A stretch of 64,000 nt of DNA. It comes from Parelaphostrongylus tenuis (taxonomy: Eukaryota > Nematoda > Chromadorea > Rhabditida > Metastrongylidae). Below are positions 1-11,723 of the stretch, piece after piece. The translations under genes were made by a program, and so were the position numbers. The stretch lies in the NCBI GenBank assembly GCA_019055375.1, contig JAHQIW010000354.1:62001-126000 (forward strand). Direction: 5' to 3'. The notes beneath the pieces are model-generated. The model searched no databases, had not been told where the DNA came from, and saw only the letters and a program-made list of their open reading frames with translations. Each line of letters begins with the position of its first letter. Within the stretch, counting starts at the first letter, position 1.

Positions 1-1345
1 ATTACTAGCAGACTAGGTGTGAGTAAACTAAACTATTTACTTCGAAATTAAATATTATGGTGTTCCTATTCGCAGCATTTGAGTCCTTCAGCCGTTGGGA
101 AAATCCCTTATTGGCTATTTTCAGAATTTTAGTTTCGTTGGATAGCTTAAGCTCAAGAATTTCAACAGTTTGCCTTATTTACAGATTAATCTGTTTATAC
201 AGTGTGCAAGCAAATTTTTTTGACCAGGTTCTTTCCCCAGATGTTTAGTAATGGGATTCCGCAGTGCTGGCATCAAGCCACCGCGCTTTCGGAACATTGA
301 ACAACCTGACTGATAAGGAATGCGCGCCGAGTGCAAAACCCAATTTCCTTGTGGCTACAATAACGCAGCAAACAGTCCTTTTCGAAAAATCAAACCAATA
401 CTAAAATTGTCGAGTTCGTGCTATCGAGTGATTATTGAAAGTCTAGAAGAAAAGCTGCGTCCAGAGAAAATAGCCCGCATGTGGAACATACTTTTGTTTT
501 TACTGCAGAATTTGGAAAAAAATTATTTTTCATAAAACCAAGTACATCATTGAAGTTCTCAAGATTTAAGCTATCTGATGACTACTAAAGCTTCAAAAAA
601 AAAAACAAGAAATGCATTTCTCTAAAGGACCGAAAGAGGGTCCGGGTAGAGAGACCTCGTGATCTACCAAGTTAGATCTGCTTTGATTGTGAAAGTGTTT
701 GTCTGAGTAAACTGTATATCATTTTGACTTGCTCAAGCTTTGAAAGAGACAAAATCAATAAAATGCTAATCATTATTATTGCACAGTATTTGAATCTCAG
801 AATACAAAAAATGTTCTTAATGTCTACTAGGTTTAGCTAGAGCATTATGCGCATGTAGCCCTGTTCAAGTCAATTTTGCTCGTATCTAGTTTCTGGTGGT
901 ATAATCCCAAACAGGCACAAGCTCTTGTCAAAATGGATTCCATTGCACATATAGGAACGTCTTCATTCACTTTATTAGAAGCGACTGCATGACACGACAT
1001 GAAGGATTGATCTGGCATATACATACTCAATGAAAAGCACGTGTTCATGCGACTGCATGTATGAAAAGGACATAAAATTCTGCGCTAGACTGCCTTCTGA
1101 ATTCACCTACGTTTCCAGACAGGTACGTGATAGCTTGGAGTTCAAAGAATTATTGACGGCCTAGTATGATCACATCAGCCTTGCGATTGATTATTATGAA
1201 GACGACAACGAAAACCTACATCGTAAGGAAGACCAGTTGTGAATTGTCGGTTCAGATCAGTCCAACTCCGAAGAAGGCGAATAAGTAGATGTGTAAGCGG
1301 AACGCACCAGCCTCGTTCAGCTCAGTGATAAATAATACTTTATTT
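1..1345. other. Left flank, no gene recognised
   Basis: I see no supported gene here. Short open frames occur but none shows a recognisable domain or splice-bounded exon, and this stretch has no paralogue elsewhere in the window. A segment near 1240-1265 contains CCGAAGAAGGCGAA, which resembles a decayed copy of the hammerhead-type core found elsewhere in the window, but the first core bases are changed and no helices are visible. Confidence 0.5.
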
Positions 1346-2007
1346 GGTACTATTCTATTATGGCGGCGCCAATTGGGGCCCTCGGTAAAAACGTATTTTT
1401 TGCTTTGGCAAACGTATCTGTGATTTATCGATAGCTCAAATCAAGTGAATTTGAATGGCACGTTTAATTCCTCAAATTGCTTATTTATGGCGCCGTGTCA
1501 ATCAAAATAAGATTTTGTTTCTCATTCGAAGATTTCTCACTGGATAAAAGTTTTGTTGCAATATTTTTTCAATTAGTAGATAAAGAAATATTTCCGATTA
1601 TAACGGCATATTTGGCTTTCGGAAAGAACTTCATCGAGCTTTGTAACGACCGAAAGAGTATTGGGTTTCACACTCAGTGAGCACTTCTAGTCATTATTTC
1701 GGTCGTTACAAAGCTCAAAGATGTCCTTTCCAAAAGCAAAATACACCATTACAATTGAAAAAATTTTCTCTATCTAACGGATAAAAATCCATTACAACAA
1801 GACTTTTATCCAATGAGAAATCTTCGAATGAGGAACAAAATCTTATTTTGACTGATACGACACCAAAAATAAGCTGTTTGAGAAATTAAGTCTGCCGTTG
1901 AAACTCACTTGATGTAAGCCAACAGATAATCATGTATTCGTCATATGACAGCAAAGAATACGCTTTTACAGAAGGCCTCTATTGGCGCCGCCATATTGAA
2001 CAGTACC
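1346..2007. mobile_element. Foldback hAT-like MITE, copy 1
   Basis: The element begins GGTACTATTCTATTATGG and ends with the inverted form, TTGAACAGTACC. The two arms are complementary along almost the whole length, meeting near 1680, so the element is a full-length foldback of about 660 bp rather than one with short terminal repeats. It is flanked by a perfect 8-bp direct repeat CTTTATTT (1338-1345 and 2008-2015), the target-site length of hAT transposons. It has no transposase coding capacity. Diverged relatives lie at 31015 and 53059. The hAT assignment rests on target-site length only. Confidence 0.85.
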
Positions 2008-2204
2008 CTTTATTTTATCTATTCTACTTAATCTGTCTCCCACTTTTTTCCACTGTGCGGACTTCAGCGCATGTAGCACTCGGTTCGCTTTTCAACTTCT
2101 TCTTGAGCATCTAAAATATCTGTTGATCACGTCGACTTGTAATCCCAAAGATAGCCTAACTGTAGTGTTCCATAGGGTGATCGTTGTTGACTTCTCTAGA
2201 GAGT

Positions 2205-2277
2205 GCTGGGAGGGGGGATCAGCCCAACTCCGCGCCACGGCGAGCTTCAGAACCACTAGACCACTCCTCCCCCTCTA
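2205..2277 (-). repeat. tRNA-like repeat at D1 left boundary
   Basis: Read on the minus strand this begins GAGGGGGAGGAGTGGTCTAG and contains an A-box-like TGGTCTAGTGGTT followed by a GGGCTGATCC segment. A homologue lies at 36604-36665. It marks the point where D1 and D2 homology begins. I call it a tRNA-derived repeat, not a functional tRNA, because no full cloverleaf can be drawn. Confidence 0.5.
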
Positions 2278-2289
2278 AATAATAATATC

Positions 2290-2585
2290 GCATAATATTA
2301 AAATAGTAAAACTTGCGGTAATGACCAATTCCTGAAAGATACGCCATGCATTTAATTCTATAAAGCATCGTGAGAGATGATTAATTGCATGTTATATGTC
2401 CTTTACGATAACTCCAGGTGATGGGCCAATGTATCAAACCAATGCTGCTATCCTACCAGACATTTTTACTACCACAGAGAGATGGAAAGCTTCGTGAGCC
2501 AGTGGCGTAGGATTAAACTAAGGACCGTATGTGTAAGGCAGTGTCCAGCCATTGCACTCTACGCGACCTCTAGCTGCGGGAGACA
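2290..2585 (-). repeat. Old tRNA-derived SINE (D1)
   Basis: This is a decayed minus-strand relative of the SINE family described at 23528-23826. It shares the tail block (rc of GACCAATTCC...GCGCCATGCATTTGA), the internal CCAGACA segment and a degenerate tRNA head near 2560. The paralogous copy is at 36690-36970. Confidence 0.6.
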
Positions 2586-2869
2586 CGAAAAGTTTTTGAA
2601 TTGAAACAACTGCTGAAGGACTGCAGTATAAGCTATTCATAATCCAAAAATTAAATAGAAGGGGCATCATTTGATCAATTGTTGAAAAGCTCAAGATATG
2701 GCACTGTTCGGTAGGAAGAATACGATAGATGAGAAGACGAAAACTTCGAGCTATTCCATAATCTCAAAATCCGGAAGGACTGAAGTGACAATCTGAGCAT
2801 ATAATACCCGAAAGCCAGTATCTGAATCTCCAATGAGCATCAGGCGATATCCGCGGAGAGAACATTACG

Positions 2870-3390
2870 ACGTTAACGAACTTCGAGACGAGAAGGTGTC
2901 GTCAATTCAAGACCCGTGCATAAAATCGTGAGACAGCCGTTCCCGTCATGAATCTCGATTCCTCTATACAGCTGAAGCCGAATCCAGTGTTTACAAAAAA
3001 TTAAATCGTCACTCCATCGACAATCCACACTAGGTCGAATATTCAAGTGGAGAAAAGGCGTCATATATCGCGAGATAAGAACACAATCGTCCTCAAATTC
3101 ATCTCTGAATCTTTGATGTTTATCCAAAACATCCATGAGCGAACCTCTTGGAACGTTTTGAATAAAGGCCAAAATCCAAAAATGAACCGGAAGGGCAAAT
3201 GCGCCACTTTCATGCGAGATATGGCTCTTTTTCTCAGCCTGAACTCCTAACTTGACCTGGAAGTACGTATAGAAAGGCGTCGATGATTCGCCAAACCATA
3301 CGATTAGTCTAAGCCAACATATGACTTTGAAAAGGGTGAATCGCCAAAACCTCAACCATCGAACTGGTATGCTACTACTACTGTCATCAA
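2870..3390 (+). mobile_element. Penelope-like element 3' end with decayed hammerhead core (D1)
   Basis: The segment is homologous to 37260-37760 and, more distantly, to the 3' part of the Penelope-like element at 46038-47059. All three share the order TTCTAACTTGACCT, a GTAT arm, then a CTGA..GCC..GAAA-like block. Here the core (3327-3350) reads TTTGAAAAGGGTGAATCGCC with CAAAAC, so several ribozyme core bases are lost. The remaining upstream part, 2870-3050, has no recognisable coding frame on either strand. Confidence 0.55.
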
Positions 3391-5167
3391 ATTCATGTCG
3401 TCTGAACTACATATGTGCTTCAGATTTACATGTATCAACTCTAATTTATACCAAAAGGGTCTTTTGAAATATTGGCTTGACACTGAATTCCATCGAGACA
3501 CAGCTAGACTATTCACAATATTCACGGTCTAGTTGAAAGGGCCAAGATCAAGCATATTCATGCCCAATTCTTGTGTCCTATAATTTCGTTTAAGTTTCTA
3601 GCACATAGGATAAATCGGATTAATGTTATCAAACGCACTATCAAGAATGCAATGCATGAGCGTTCCCTAACACAACAACGAGAGTGATTACGAGATTTCC
3701 GACGTAAGGTGACGTTTATAATCACAGACACCACCGTAAACGCCAAATCAGCTCTTGCGAACAAGAGCCGTTATCGAGCGTGCACTTTGAGATGTTGAGC
3801 GGACAATAAGGAGATCGCGCTTCTGGCAGTGACAGTTACTGACAAAAATTCGAACAAAAGAGTTATCATTGTTTCTCTTTACTGAGCGGAAAGGCTACTA
3901 ACATGCCCACACCCGAAGAAGAGTGAGGAGGACTTTCAGCATCCATTCGAGTGACTCGATGATCAGTGAGAGAGCAGATGATACTTATATAGCCTGCTCT
4001 CACATGTGATGTATTACCTAAGATCTCCAAGTCTTCTGGAAGTGTTATTCGCAACGACACTCGATTTCACACGAGTTGCGCTGCGTCTTGATTATTCGAA
4101 ATTATCGTTTCTCAGGGAGATTCGTATAGGTGGGGCACGACTTCTTATACCAATAATGCTGTAAGTGTATAAACATCGAATGACTCTAACAAAAGAGTAT
4201 AAAGTGTAGTGGTTGAAAAGGTCCCTTCATGCATAGGGGCGCTTCAGGTGATATCGCCACAACTCAAGCCCTCAATCCCTCCGGGATCGACAAGTTGATA
4301 GTAGACTTGTTTCCAAAAATGAAAAGAAAAGCACTATGTTGCTACAGTCTCAAAGCTATCCTTATAATGCTCAACTGAGTCGGAAGAAGGAGCATAAGTT
4401 ATGGATGAGTCCTTGACCACCAATCGCCTCACCTTTTATTTTTATCTTCGTACTTGTATGGTTCCACCGTTGTAAGTGCACCACAGAAGTTCTTGTCTGA
4501 GGTATCTAGCAAAATTTGTCTTGTAAACATTTTAACGTCTTTAATGCTAGCTATAACGATTATGACTGCTCTCGCTCATACAGTGGCGTACGTTATCTTT
4601 CATTTCTTGGTCGCATTTCCCCTCGTCACTCTGGTTGTATCGAAACCGGTCGACCATTTGATAGTCGATATAACTGAGATGCGAAATGATCAGTATAATC
4701 TTAAAGGTGTGTGAATAATAAAGATGGACTGCGATCAGTCAATGTAGGACAGAAGAGGTAAGACACATAATTGACGTGATATCTATAGGATCGACAGTCT
4801 GGTCTACAGTCCAGTTATCCACAATATCGAAGCACCATACCAGCAGTGCTTTGAAAGCCTTATGCAAAATTAACCCTGTCGCGTCATACGTCATTTCGAA
4901 ATGTTGTAATCGTAAAGTTAATGGAATAAACTGGTCACGTTATGTCTGACTTTGTGTCGCATTTGCATTGCTGTCTGCGAAAAGTTACACCTAATCAACT
5001 AAGCAAACATCTTATTTTTCATGAGCTATATAGTGGTGATCTTTGATGATATGCCGTCATGTTAACAATAGAGTTCACGTGAACGGTGGAGTATTTGATC
5101 CCTAGACAACTGTCTGCTGGTGAATGCCATAGGGTCGCGATATCTAAGCGGCTCGAGATAGGTCCAT
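3391..5167. other. D1 non-coding stretch, no gene recognised
   Basis: The stretch is paralogous to 37765-39170. One open frame at 4454-4714 encodes a hydrophobic 86-residue peptide, but the D2 paralogue lacks about 90 bp in the middle of it, so I do not treat it as a conserved gene. Nothing else is recognisable. Confidence 0.5.
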
Positions 5168-5179
5168 AATCTCAGCTGA

Positions 5180-5389
5180 TAATCGGTCTAAATTCTTTCT
5201 ATTTTGACTGCCACTTGCAGTGGTATGATCTTATCAATATGTGGAGTGCTGTGCAAAAACGTTTGCGTCAGCCGGGATTCGAACCCAGATCTCACTCTTT
5301 CCGGGAGCGTATGCTAACCATTGCACCACTGACGCTCGCTTTGCACAACACGGAAAGAGTGAGATCTGGGTTCGAATCCCGGCTGGCGC
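5180..5389. mobile_element. tRNA-containing insertion with 12-bp target duplication
   Basis: A 210-bp insert present in D1 and absent from the matching place in D2 (near 39183). It is bracketed by a perfect 12-bp direct repeat AATCTCAGCTGA at 5168-5179 and 5390-5401, the signature of a retroposed sequence. It contains a complete minus-strand tRNA-like gene (5264-5335) followed by a plus-strand copy of the tRNA 3' half (5351-5390), so the insert folds back on itself. Confidence 0.8.
5264..5335 (-). tRNA. tRNA-like gene, apparent anticodon GGA, possibly pseudogene
   Basis: On the minus strand a full cloverleaf can be drawn: acceptor GCGTCAG paired with CTGACGC, D arm GTGC/GCAT, anticodon stem CGCTC/GAGTG, T arm CTGGG/CCCGG with loop TTCGAAT, discriminator A, 72 nt in total. 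The anticodon loop CCGGAAA gives GGA (serine by code) but position 33 is C instead of the near-universal U and there is no long variable arm as expected of tRNA-Ser. The A box (TGGTGCAATGG) and B box (GGTTCGAATCC) are good. The retroposon-like context and the odd anticodon loop suggest a mobile tRNA-derived copy rather than a decoding tRNA. Confidence 0.6.
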
Positions 5390-5390
5390 A
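5351..5390 (+). repeat. Plus-strand tRNA 3'-half copy
   Basis: From the anticodon-loop GGAAAGAG through the T arm to GGCTGGCGCA, this repeats the 3' half of the 5264-5335 tRNA in opposite orientation with one visible change (GGCTGACGC to GGCTGGCGC). Together they form an inverted repeat with arms about 40 bp long. Confidence 0.8.
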
Positions 5391-5645
5391 ATCTCAGCTG
5401 AGCTTGAAAAAAAAAATTGATTTGATGGGTTCTTGGGGACTACCATTTCATTGTTCAACTCCCAGAGGAAAAAAAATGATTGAGAGACTTTAGGCCAGAA
5501 AAAAATGGCTAATGATTGGCACATTTGACGGACTGTTAAATCGAGCACGATCACAAAGTGACTACATGGTCGTTATGAGGTCAAAACTGATATAAAAGTT
5601 AACAGCTATACCACAAAAATGATATCACCAATGTCTCCATAAAGA

Positions 5646-5651
5646 TTTATT
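5646..5651 (-). terminator. Candidate poly(A) signal of LRRC58 copy 1
   Basis: AATAAA on the minus strand about 280 bp past the stop codon. The same hexamer is kept at 39405-39410 in the D2 paralogue. Confidence 0.4.
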
Positions 5652-5931
5652 AGCGAACCCTAGGCAGGCACAACAATACAGGAGATTACATGAAAGAATT
5701 AGGAGATCTGGTGATAAACAGCGCAGCTAGAACGCTTCTGTATCATAATCTGATTTGATAAAAGAGAAGAATCAACAAAACAAACTTCATAATTCCTGCG
5801 TAACAAAACGAATAAAGGCACTAAATAGCACTACTCAAAAAAAATAACTGATACAAAAGCCATTTATCCTTAGATCACTTCATTCGTGAAGACTATCCCA
5901 GGAGGATCCTACGCATCTTCATGTTGCTTGG

Positions 5932-8900
5932 TCAGTCGTCATCGGTGTCCGATGAGCTCTCGGACGAGTTGTATGTCGGCAGTGTTGCCCAGCAATTTGG
6001 TGAACTGAAATATTGGCTCATACGTCTTTTAGATCTAGTCTCGCGTTGTTGATGCTTTCTAACACTAAAAAAAACAGAACTTAAAGGTGAGAATGAGGGG
6101 GTGGGAGAGGGAGAATGGAGAGAAAAGAGGAAGAAAGAACTCACCATAGGAATTGCAACAGTGGAACGCGATCAATCCCACAAAAGTCAACAAATTTGAC
6201 GTGTTCAACACAAGCTTCGAAATAAACACCTTTACATTTAGGATTGCCACACTGGTTGGCAGAATGGAGATAAGCAATGAGATCTCTGGAAAATAGTCAT
6301 ACTTGTTCTATACAAGTACGTCTTTTGAGATATTATCATTTGATGGTGATAAAAAACAGGCATATATTCAATAACGACTTGAAGTTTGCCAGTGATCCCA
6401 TTTGCAGAGCCGTACAAAGCTGCCAAACAAAATCAGCAAGATGACAGCTAAAGCCTTACTACTAATATGTGATAGTGTTCGCGTGTCACATTGACTACTT
6501 GTCTCCTCAAGCACTGAGAATTGAATTCAGTTCACGTCAGGCAATCTTCTATTATCAGCGTACAGGTCATATATGCTCTTCTTTTTGAAAACACTCTCTG
6601 TACACCTGATAAGTAGAAATAACATAATGAATCATTTAGGCTCGGAGTGTACCTCCCCTAGTACACGATTAATTAGGAGCCTTATTCACTAACTGAAGCT
6701 GACTGATCACTCACCTAAGCGCACGTGGAAGTTATATATGTATCAAAACTATGAGAGTGTGGAGGAATTCATGAGTATCGAAGTAACATCAAAAACCAGA
6801 ATTTTCTTTAAAACGGCAGATAAAAAAACTGATCAAATAACAAAAATGGCGCGACGGTCGGTAATAACGCTGCAATAGCGCTGCGCAGTAGATAAGTTGC
6901 CGTCCCGACCGCTTTACTAGCTAGCACAGATAGAGATTAACATTTTCTTCATCTCTAACACTGACTTTCTCTATAACCTCTTGTTCGGCGATATTCTCCA
7001 CATCTCAAAGCAAAACCTCATATAAAAGAGTTTTTTTTAGTGGTGAATAAAAAACTATTTTCTAGAGTAGGCACCTGATTGAGTATTCGTACTGCGCAAG
7101 CTATTGATAGAATTCAAAAAGAGAGCATAAAAACTATTGGACAAAATGATTAACCGCATAGATGTTAAGTCTACACACCCTGGACTTCAAAGGTTAAGAT
7201 CGTTAAAAACAAAGGGATCAAATCGAATATGTCATTCACATATTTTCTTCCGCGGACATGCTTTTTCCACTCTAGTATACCAAACTGGTTCTATTTCGTA
7301 TATTTCACACTTGTATTTACGTCTAAAACAAGATTTGGACAAGTTCAAAACGGAGTCACCGGACTAAGGACAGGGAAATTTGATAGTTCGAGTAGTTTAC
7401 GTAAATCTGATTTGAAAAACTTCTCTACGAGTCAATTTCCAATCTACGAAATTCTTCCACCTAGGCTTATTTGTTGAAGCCGATAAAATTGTCATTAACA
7501 AGAATAAAGCCTCATCTAACAGTGATTAAAGACGGTGAACTAAGTCCAAAAAAAATCCGACATAAATGACTAATAGATAAGAATTTGAAGTAAGTCCCAC
7601 CTCGGCAGTATATCACTGATCGCTGGTATGAAAATCTTCGAGCAAACTACACGTCCAGCAAGTTCTTTCAACGTCAGCGGTCCAAGCTCCACGTTATCAA
7701 CAAAGTGATCAACTGAAAAAGCTTACAAGTTTGATGACTACTGGATAAAAATAGCATGAAAATCGGAATTTGCTATGCTATTGGGTTGGAAAAAAAATTT
7801 TGGAATTCCACCGTTTTTGCAGATTACTTTTCATGAATTCAAGTTTTTGCTTTCACCATTGTTTGGAGCAGCCTCTTGTAGTTATTTCAGTACATGACAC
7901 TTGTGAATTTGTTCTAAGAGAGGAGTGTTCCGAGAAGAAAAACGGTTGTCGATGTTACACGAACATCGTTTAAGTCAAGTTGCTTTGGAACACAATGCTA
8001 TTCGAGTAGCGATAACAATCGTTTTTGCTCTCGAACAGGTGCATAGGTGTTTTAAATAGCAGGATAACCGCAAGAAGATGCTTCTAACGATAGTGAAATG
8101 AATTTAATGCATAAAAATAATCAAGAAAAACGAATAACTTCAGAAAATTTCTTGCGGTGCCTTTGATAGATAAAAAAACGTGAGAATGTGTTGAAATTAT
8201 CACAACTAATTCTCCGTACCTAGAGGATTTTGCCTGAGACTAAGCTGCCGAAGATGACGGAGCTTAACGATCTCGATAGGGAGTGTCTAAATACGCTATT
8301 TTGAATAATCTGTAAAATACCTTTGTTTCGGGTGCTTAATTATGACGACGCTCAAATTTTTTTTGAACTTGAGCGAGCTCTTAATGAAGCGCTCGAAACA
8401 AAGGTATAATATGATGAAAATACTAGACAAAGAGCAATCGAGTGCACAACACTCTGTGTTAGGTGAAAATCTCATTTGATATAGAGTGCAAAACGTTCGT
8501 CTTCGATATCTCTCTACAGGGAGAGCAGGCTCCCGAGAGAACTGACTAATAAAAAAATCGAAAGACGACTCGCTTTGCCCAACTGACGAGTCTGTAAGAA
8601 CGAAACGTGTATTGGGCAGTACAAGAGCCCTTACCACACCACATGACGTGTTGGATCAAATAATAATCCGTGAAAACCGACCAATCTGTGAAAAAACCTC
8701 AATTACGAAACTCACCCTGAGTGCGTTATTGTGCAGCGCTAGGTATTTTAGGTTTCGCAGCTGTCCAAATGTGGATGGGATTGCTTCGAGTTGATTATCG
8801 CACAATGTGAGTGAGGATAAACGATGAAGACGGCCGATAGTTGCTGGGACATTCCTCAGAAAATTCTCACCGAGATACAGGATCTCCAAACTGAAAAACA

Positions 8901-10669
8901 TCAACTCGGATTTTTCAAATACCGCCGATTTCACATCAAAAGTTTTCGCATTCATGGTAGATTTCGCCTCGTTTTCCATTATGTTTGAAAGCTTCTAACA
9001 GTCTAGAGAAAGAGGGCTGCACGGCGAGAAATAAGCTCGTGCGAAACATGATTCAATTTTGAACTTGGAAGCATTATTAAAAAGTCATTTTGAAGAACCA
9101 GCCAGGTAAGCGACTACCTAAGTTTCCGAATGATTACTAAACTATTTATGAAAACTTCTTGTTCAGCGTAAGCGGTGGGTTTGAAAAATCAATGCTACCA
9201 AACGGAGAACTAGTGAAAACTGTTTTTCCAGCAATATTGAAGTCATCATTCACTTAGTACTACCAATACCACAATAGTCTACGGAATGGAACAGCTTACA
9301 AGAGCATCCATGACTTGGTGAAGCAGGGAAAGGTATTTAACTCCGTGTCAACCTCTACGGCGCAATGACATCAACAGAATGAAATTCGGTGAATTCTCTC
9401 TAATGCTCTAGCACAAAGCTCTCAGAAGCATATTGCTCCATCTTTGTGATAGACGAAATTAAAGACGCTGAACTTCACTAACGACTGCAAGCCAGAAGAA
9501 TCACAGTACCCGGGTTCACGATGATAACTGTTGAGTTAAAGCTGGCACTAACGGAAGTTCACGAGACGTCAATTGTAGTACAGATCATCGACCACATGGT
9601 CGCAGTTCTGAAACATGCCTTATATTCCTGGTGCATGCAAGACTCTGTGCGGCTGTGCTTTGATATATAACTGGAAGACTTAACAAAAACAAAACGGCTC
9701 TGAAGAAGGCGAAATGGCAGAAATACCTATCACTGTTGTTTTACGTAAATCTTTCTATTTGCACCGTCGTGGATAATCACTCAATAATACGGCTAAAATT
9801 CCTCAAGGTAATTAAAAAAGGCAAAAAAGGGAAATTCTCGCTCGACTGCTTCCTCACAAATTATGCTCAATAAAAAGTTTTAATTACATCTTTATTTCGA
9901 ATGTTTTAATGAGACCACGCTCAAGACTGATCAGTCCGTAAGGACGAAACACGTGTATCGAGCTGTACAAGAGCTCTTACCAGACCACATGACAAGTTGG
10001 CTCAAATAATAGTGAAAAAAGCACGAAGTCTGAAGAAAAACCAAAGCATACCTAATTAAGGAGCCGATGCCGTACGGGACACTCTTGATGCCATTATCAC
10101 CCAGATCCAAAACACGCAAACGCTTCATTTTGAGAATCGGCGAAGGTAAGACTTCGAAGAGGTTTCTTTCCAGGTGGAGTGAATCCAAGCGATCTAATTT
10201 GCATATGCTTTCTGGTAGCTCTTCAAGCAAGTTGTTACTCGCCGACAACGTACGCAACTGCGTAAGTGCTGCGATCTCTTTTGGCAGAGCGGACAGATGG
10301 TTGTTCGAGATATCCAGACTGAAATGCTAGCAATAAGTATAGAAAACTTAAGTCTACAGATAAAGACGGATTAAACTCCCACCTGAGCAAATTTGTAAAT
10401 GTTGGCAAAAGCGAAAAATCTGTTATGTGGTTTTGGCTGAGATTTAAGTGAAGAATATCAGCTGGATCATACTCTTCACCGTTTACCCGAATAGGCTGTG
10501 GGATTCGTTCCAAGTGCTTTTCTTTGAAAGACAAATAAGTGCCGGGGGGACTGCAAAGAGGCAAAAATCAAAGAGAATCAAAGAGGTAGGCTTATGAAGA
10601 AACGTACCTTCGAAGTATTTCACGAAGCAGATCATCCATATCGAAAGGCGATCGAAAGCCCGGATACAT
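5932..10669 (-). CDS. lrrc58: LRRC58-family leucine-rich repeat protein, copy 1 (C-terminus shortened)
   Basis: Eight exons join in frame: 10669-10608, 10550-10383, 10318-10052, 8890-8716, 8286-8220, 7712-7601, 6285-6145, 6064-5932. All introns are GT..AG and the total is 1125 nt or 374 residues; human LRRC58 is about 370. Residues 1-20 start MYPGFRSPFD. Leucine-rich repeats fill exons 2-5 (LHLNLSQN, LDISNNHLSALP, LYLGENFLRNVP, LSLRQNPL). Exon 6 has the family LTLKELAGR block and exon 7 the diagnostic CGNPKCKGVYFEACVEH and KFVDFCG motifs. Exon 8 ends in an acidic SSESSSDTDDD tail. LRRC58 is reported to act as a substrate receptor for cullin-RING ubiquitin ligases; nothing here tests that. The start is the first ATG after an in-frame stop and is conserved in copy 2. 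Compared with copy 2, a GGA-to-TGA change removes the last 13 residues, which still read PSNMKMRRILLG downstream. Leucine-repeat exons carry many replacements. Confidence 0.92.
6286..7600 (-). other. Intron 6 of LRRC58 copy 1
   Basis: A 1315-bp intron bounded by GTGGGA at 7600 and TTTTCCAG at 6286. Small open frames at 7137-7477 lie inside it and show no conservation of frame with the D2 counterpart. I see no separate gene in it. Confidence 0.7.
7775..8100. repeat. Mariner-end-like repeat in LRRC58 intron 5
   Basis: The block starts TATTGGGTTGGAAAAAAAAT (7778), in D2 TATTGGGTTGGCAAGAAATT (41541), which resembles a mariner terminal repeat beginning at a TA target. No transposase frame follows. 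Conserved in both D copies, so it predates the duplication. Confidence 0.45.
8891..10051 (-). other. Intron 3 of LRRC58 copy 1 with repeat debris
   Basis: A 1161-bp intron. It contains one end of the long-TIR element family (about 9065-9175, compare 24395-24515) and a hammerhead-like block near 9700-9730, both also present in copy 2. No coding sequence is visible. Confidence 0.65.
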
Positions 10670-11039
10670 CGCTCCACCACAACCGTTGTTTTGGTAGTGA
10701 GTGTCGTCGGACGGAAACCGTTAGTTGGCGTCACGTGAAGGGCACGTGTCTGAACGACCATTGGTCCGATCGCCAATTTGTCGGCCCGCCTATCGACCCG
10801 CCCCTTCCGTAGTGCTTTGATCGTTTTCCGATGTCTGTCGTAGAGGAGTAATCACACCCGTTTATTCCGTAAAAACCTGTGCTGGCACGTTACTCCAGAA
10901 TTTTCGTAGGTATTGAGTAAGCAGGAGCATTCCTGACTAGACCTCTCGGAATAAAATAAATCAAAGTCCTTTCCGGAATATCTTCATTCACTTCTAATTC
11001 AAAAACCCCTGATTCCTTTACCCCTTGAAAACAAAAAAA

Positions 11040-11332
11040 AAAAGATCAAGCTCTCGGCGTTGATCAATCTCTGAGGGATGCGCCATGAATTCGTCTTCAA
11101 TTTTCGACTTCGTTTGAGATGATTGCATGCATATCTGGCCTCTTAAAATGACTCGCGCTGGCCTCCTCTGTAACGAGTCACTGCTGCTTATTCTCCCAGA
11201 CAAGTCTGCTTCCACTCCGGTGTCAGTTTACCGGGCCCTAAGGAATGGATGGCATGGTGAACCATAAGCGAGACTGAACCACTGAGCTCCTGTGCGACGC
11301 GGTGCACCTCTAACTACTGCGCCATATGCACT
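11040..11332 (-). mobile_element. tRNA-SINE copy (D1)
   Basis: A minus-strand SINE of the family defined at 23528-23826: tail CTCTCGGCGTTGATCAATC, then internal blocks, then the tRNA-like head (rc of ACTGCGCCATATGCAC). The orthologous copy in D2 is at 44600-44892, so the insertion predates the D duplication. Confidence 0.8.
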
Positions 11333-11723
11333 TCTTGCCGCTTTAGTAATCATTATTGCACTTGATATGAAAAAGGGATAGCGCAATGATGCCAATCCCA
11401 CTCACTATACTGATGGCTTACACATCCAGGCCCTGCCTTGACTCAGGAGTCAGAAAACCTCTCATCCCTCCGGAAACGGGAATGAGTAACACATTTGGTC
11501 ACGAACGGCTCAGTCTCTCCAAGTAAAATGATAAGGCTGCCTGCAATGCCAAGATTTTAGAGCGAATCGATCGTCCACAATTCAACGATATTTTAAACGA
11601 AGACGAAAACCGTCAAGGAGTAGCCAGAATCATGCGCAGAACGCTCGAAAACCTATTTGGACGTTGTGTGAGGGAAAACTGGTTCAGAAGTGATTCTTGC
11701 GGTATATTTATATATAAATATAA
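11333..11723. other. D1 spacer, no gene recognised
   Basis: Paralogous to about 44893-45270. No exon, RNA gene or repeat boundary could be supported. Confidence 0.5.

Noticed and set aside
2873..3355. 160-codon minus-strand frame
   Set aside because: The D2 paralogue keeps only part of the frame, and the sequence belongs to a Penelope-like 3' end read antisense.
4454..4714. Hydrophobic 86-codon frame in D1
   Set aside because: D2 lacks about 90 bp in its middle and does not keep the frame; there are no splice landmarks.
5215..5554. Overlapping frames on both strands
   Set aside because: They lie over the inverted tRNA insertion.
10594..10812. Plus-strand frame with a counterpart at 44176-44484
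   Set aside because: It is the antisense shadow of LRRC58 exon 1 and its upstream region; the minus-strand exon explains the conservation.
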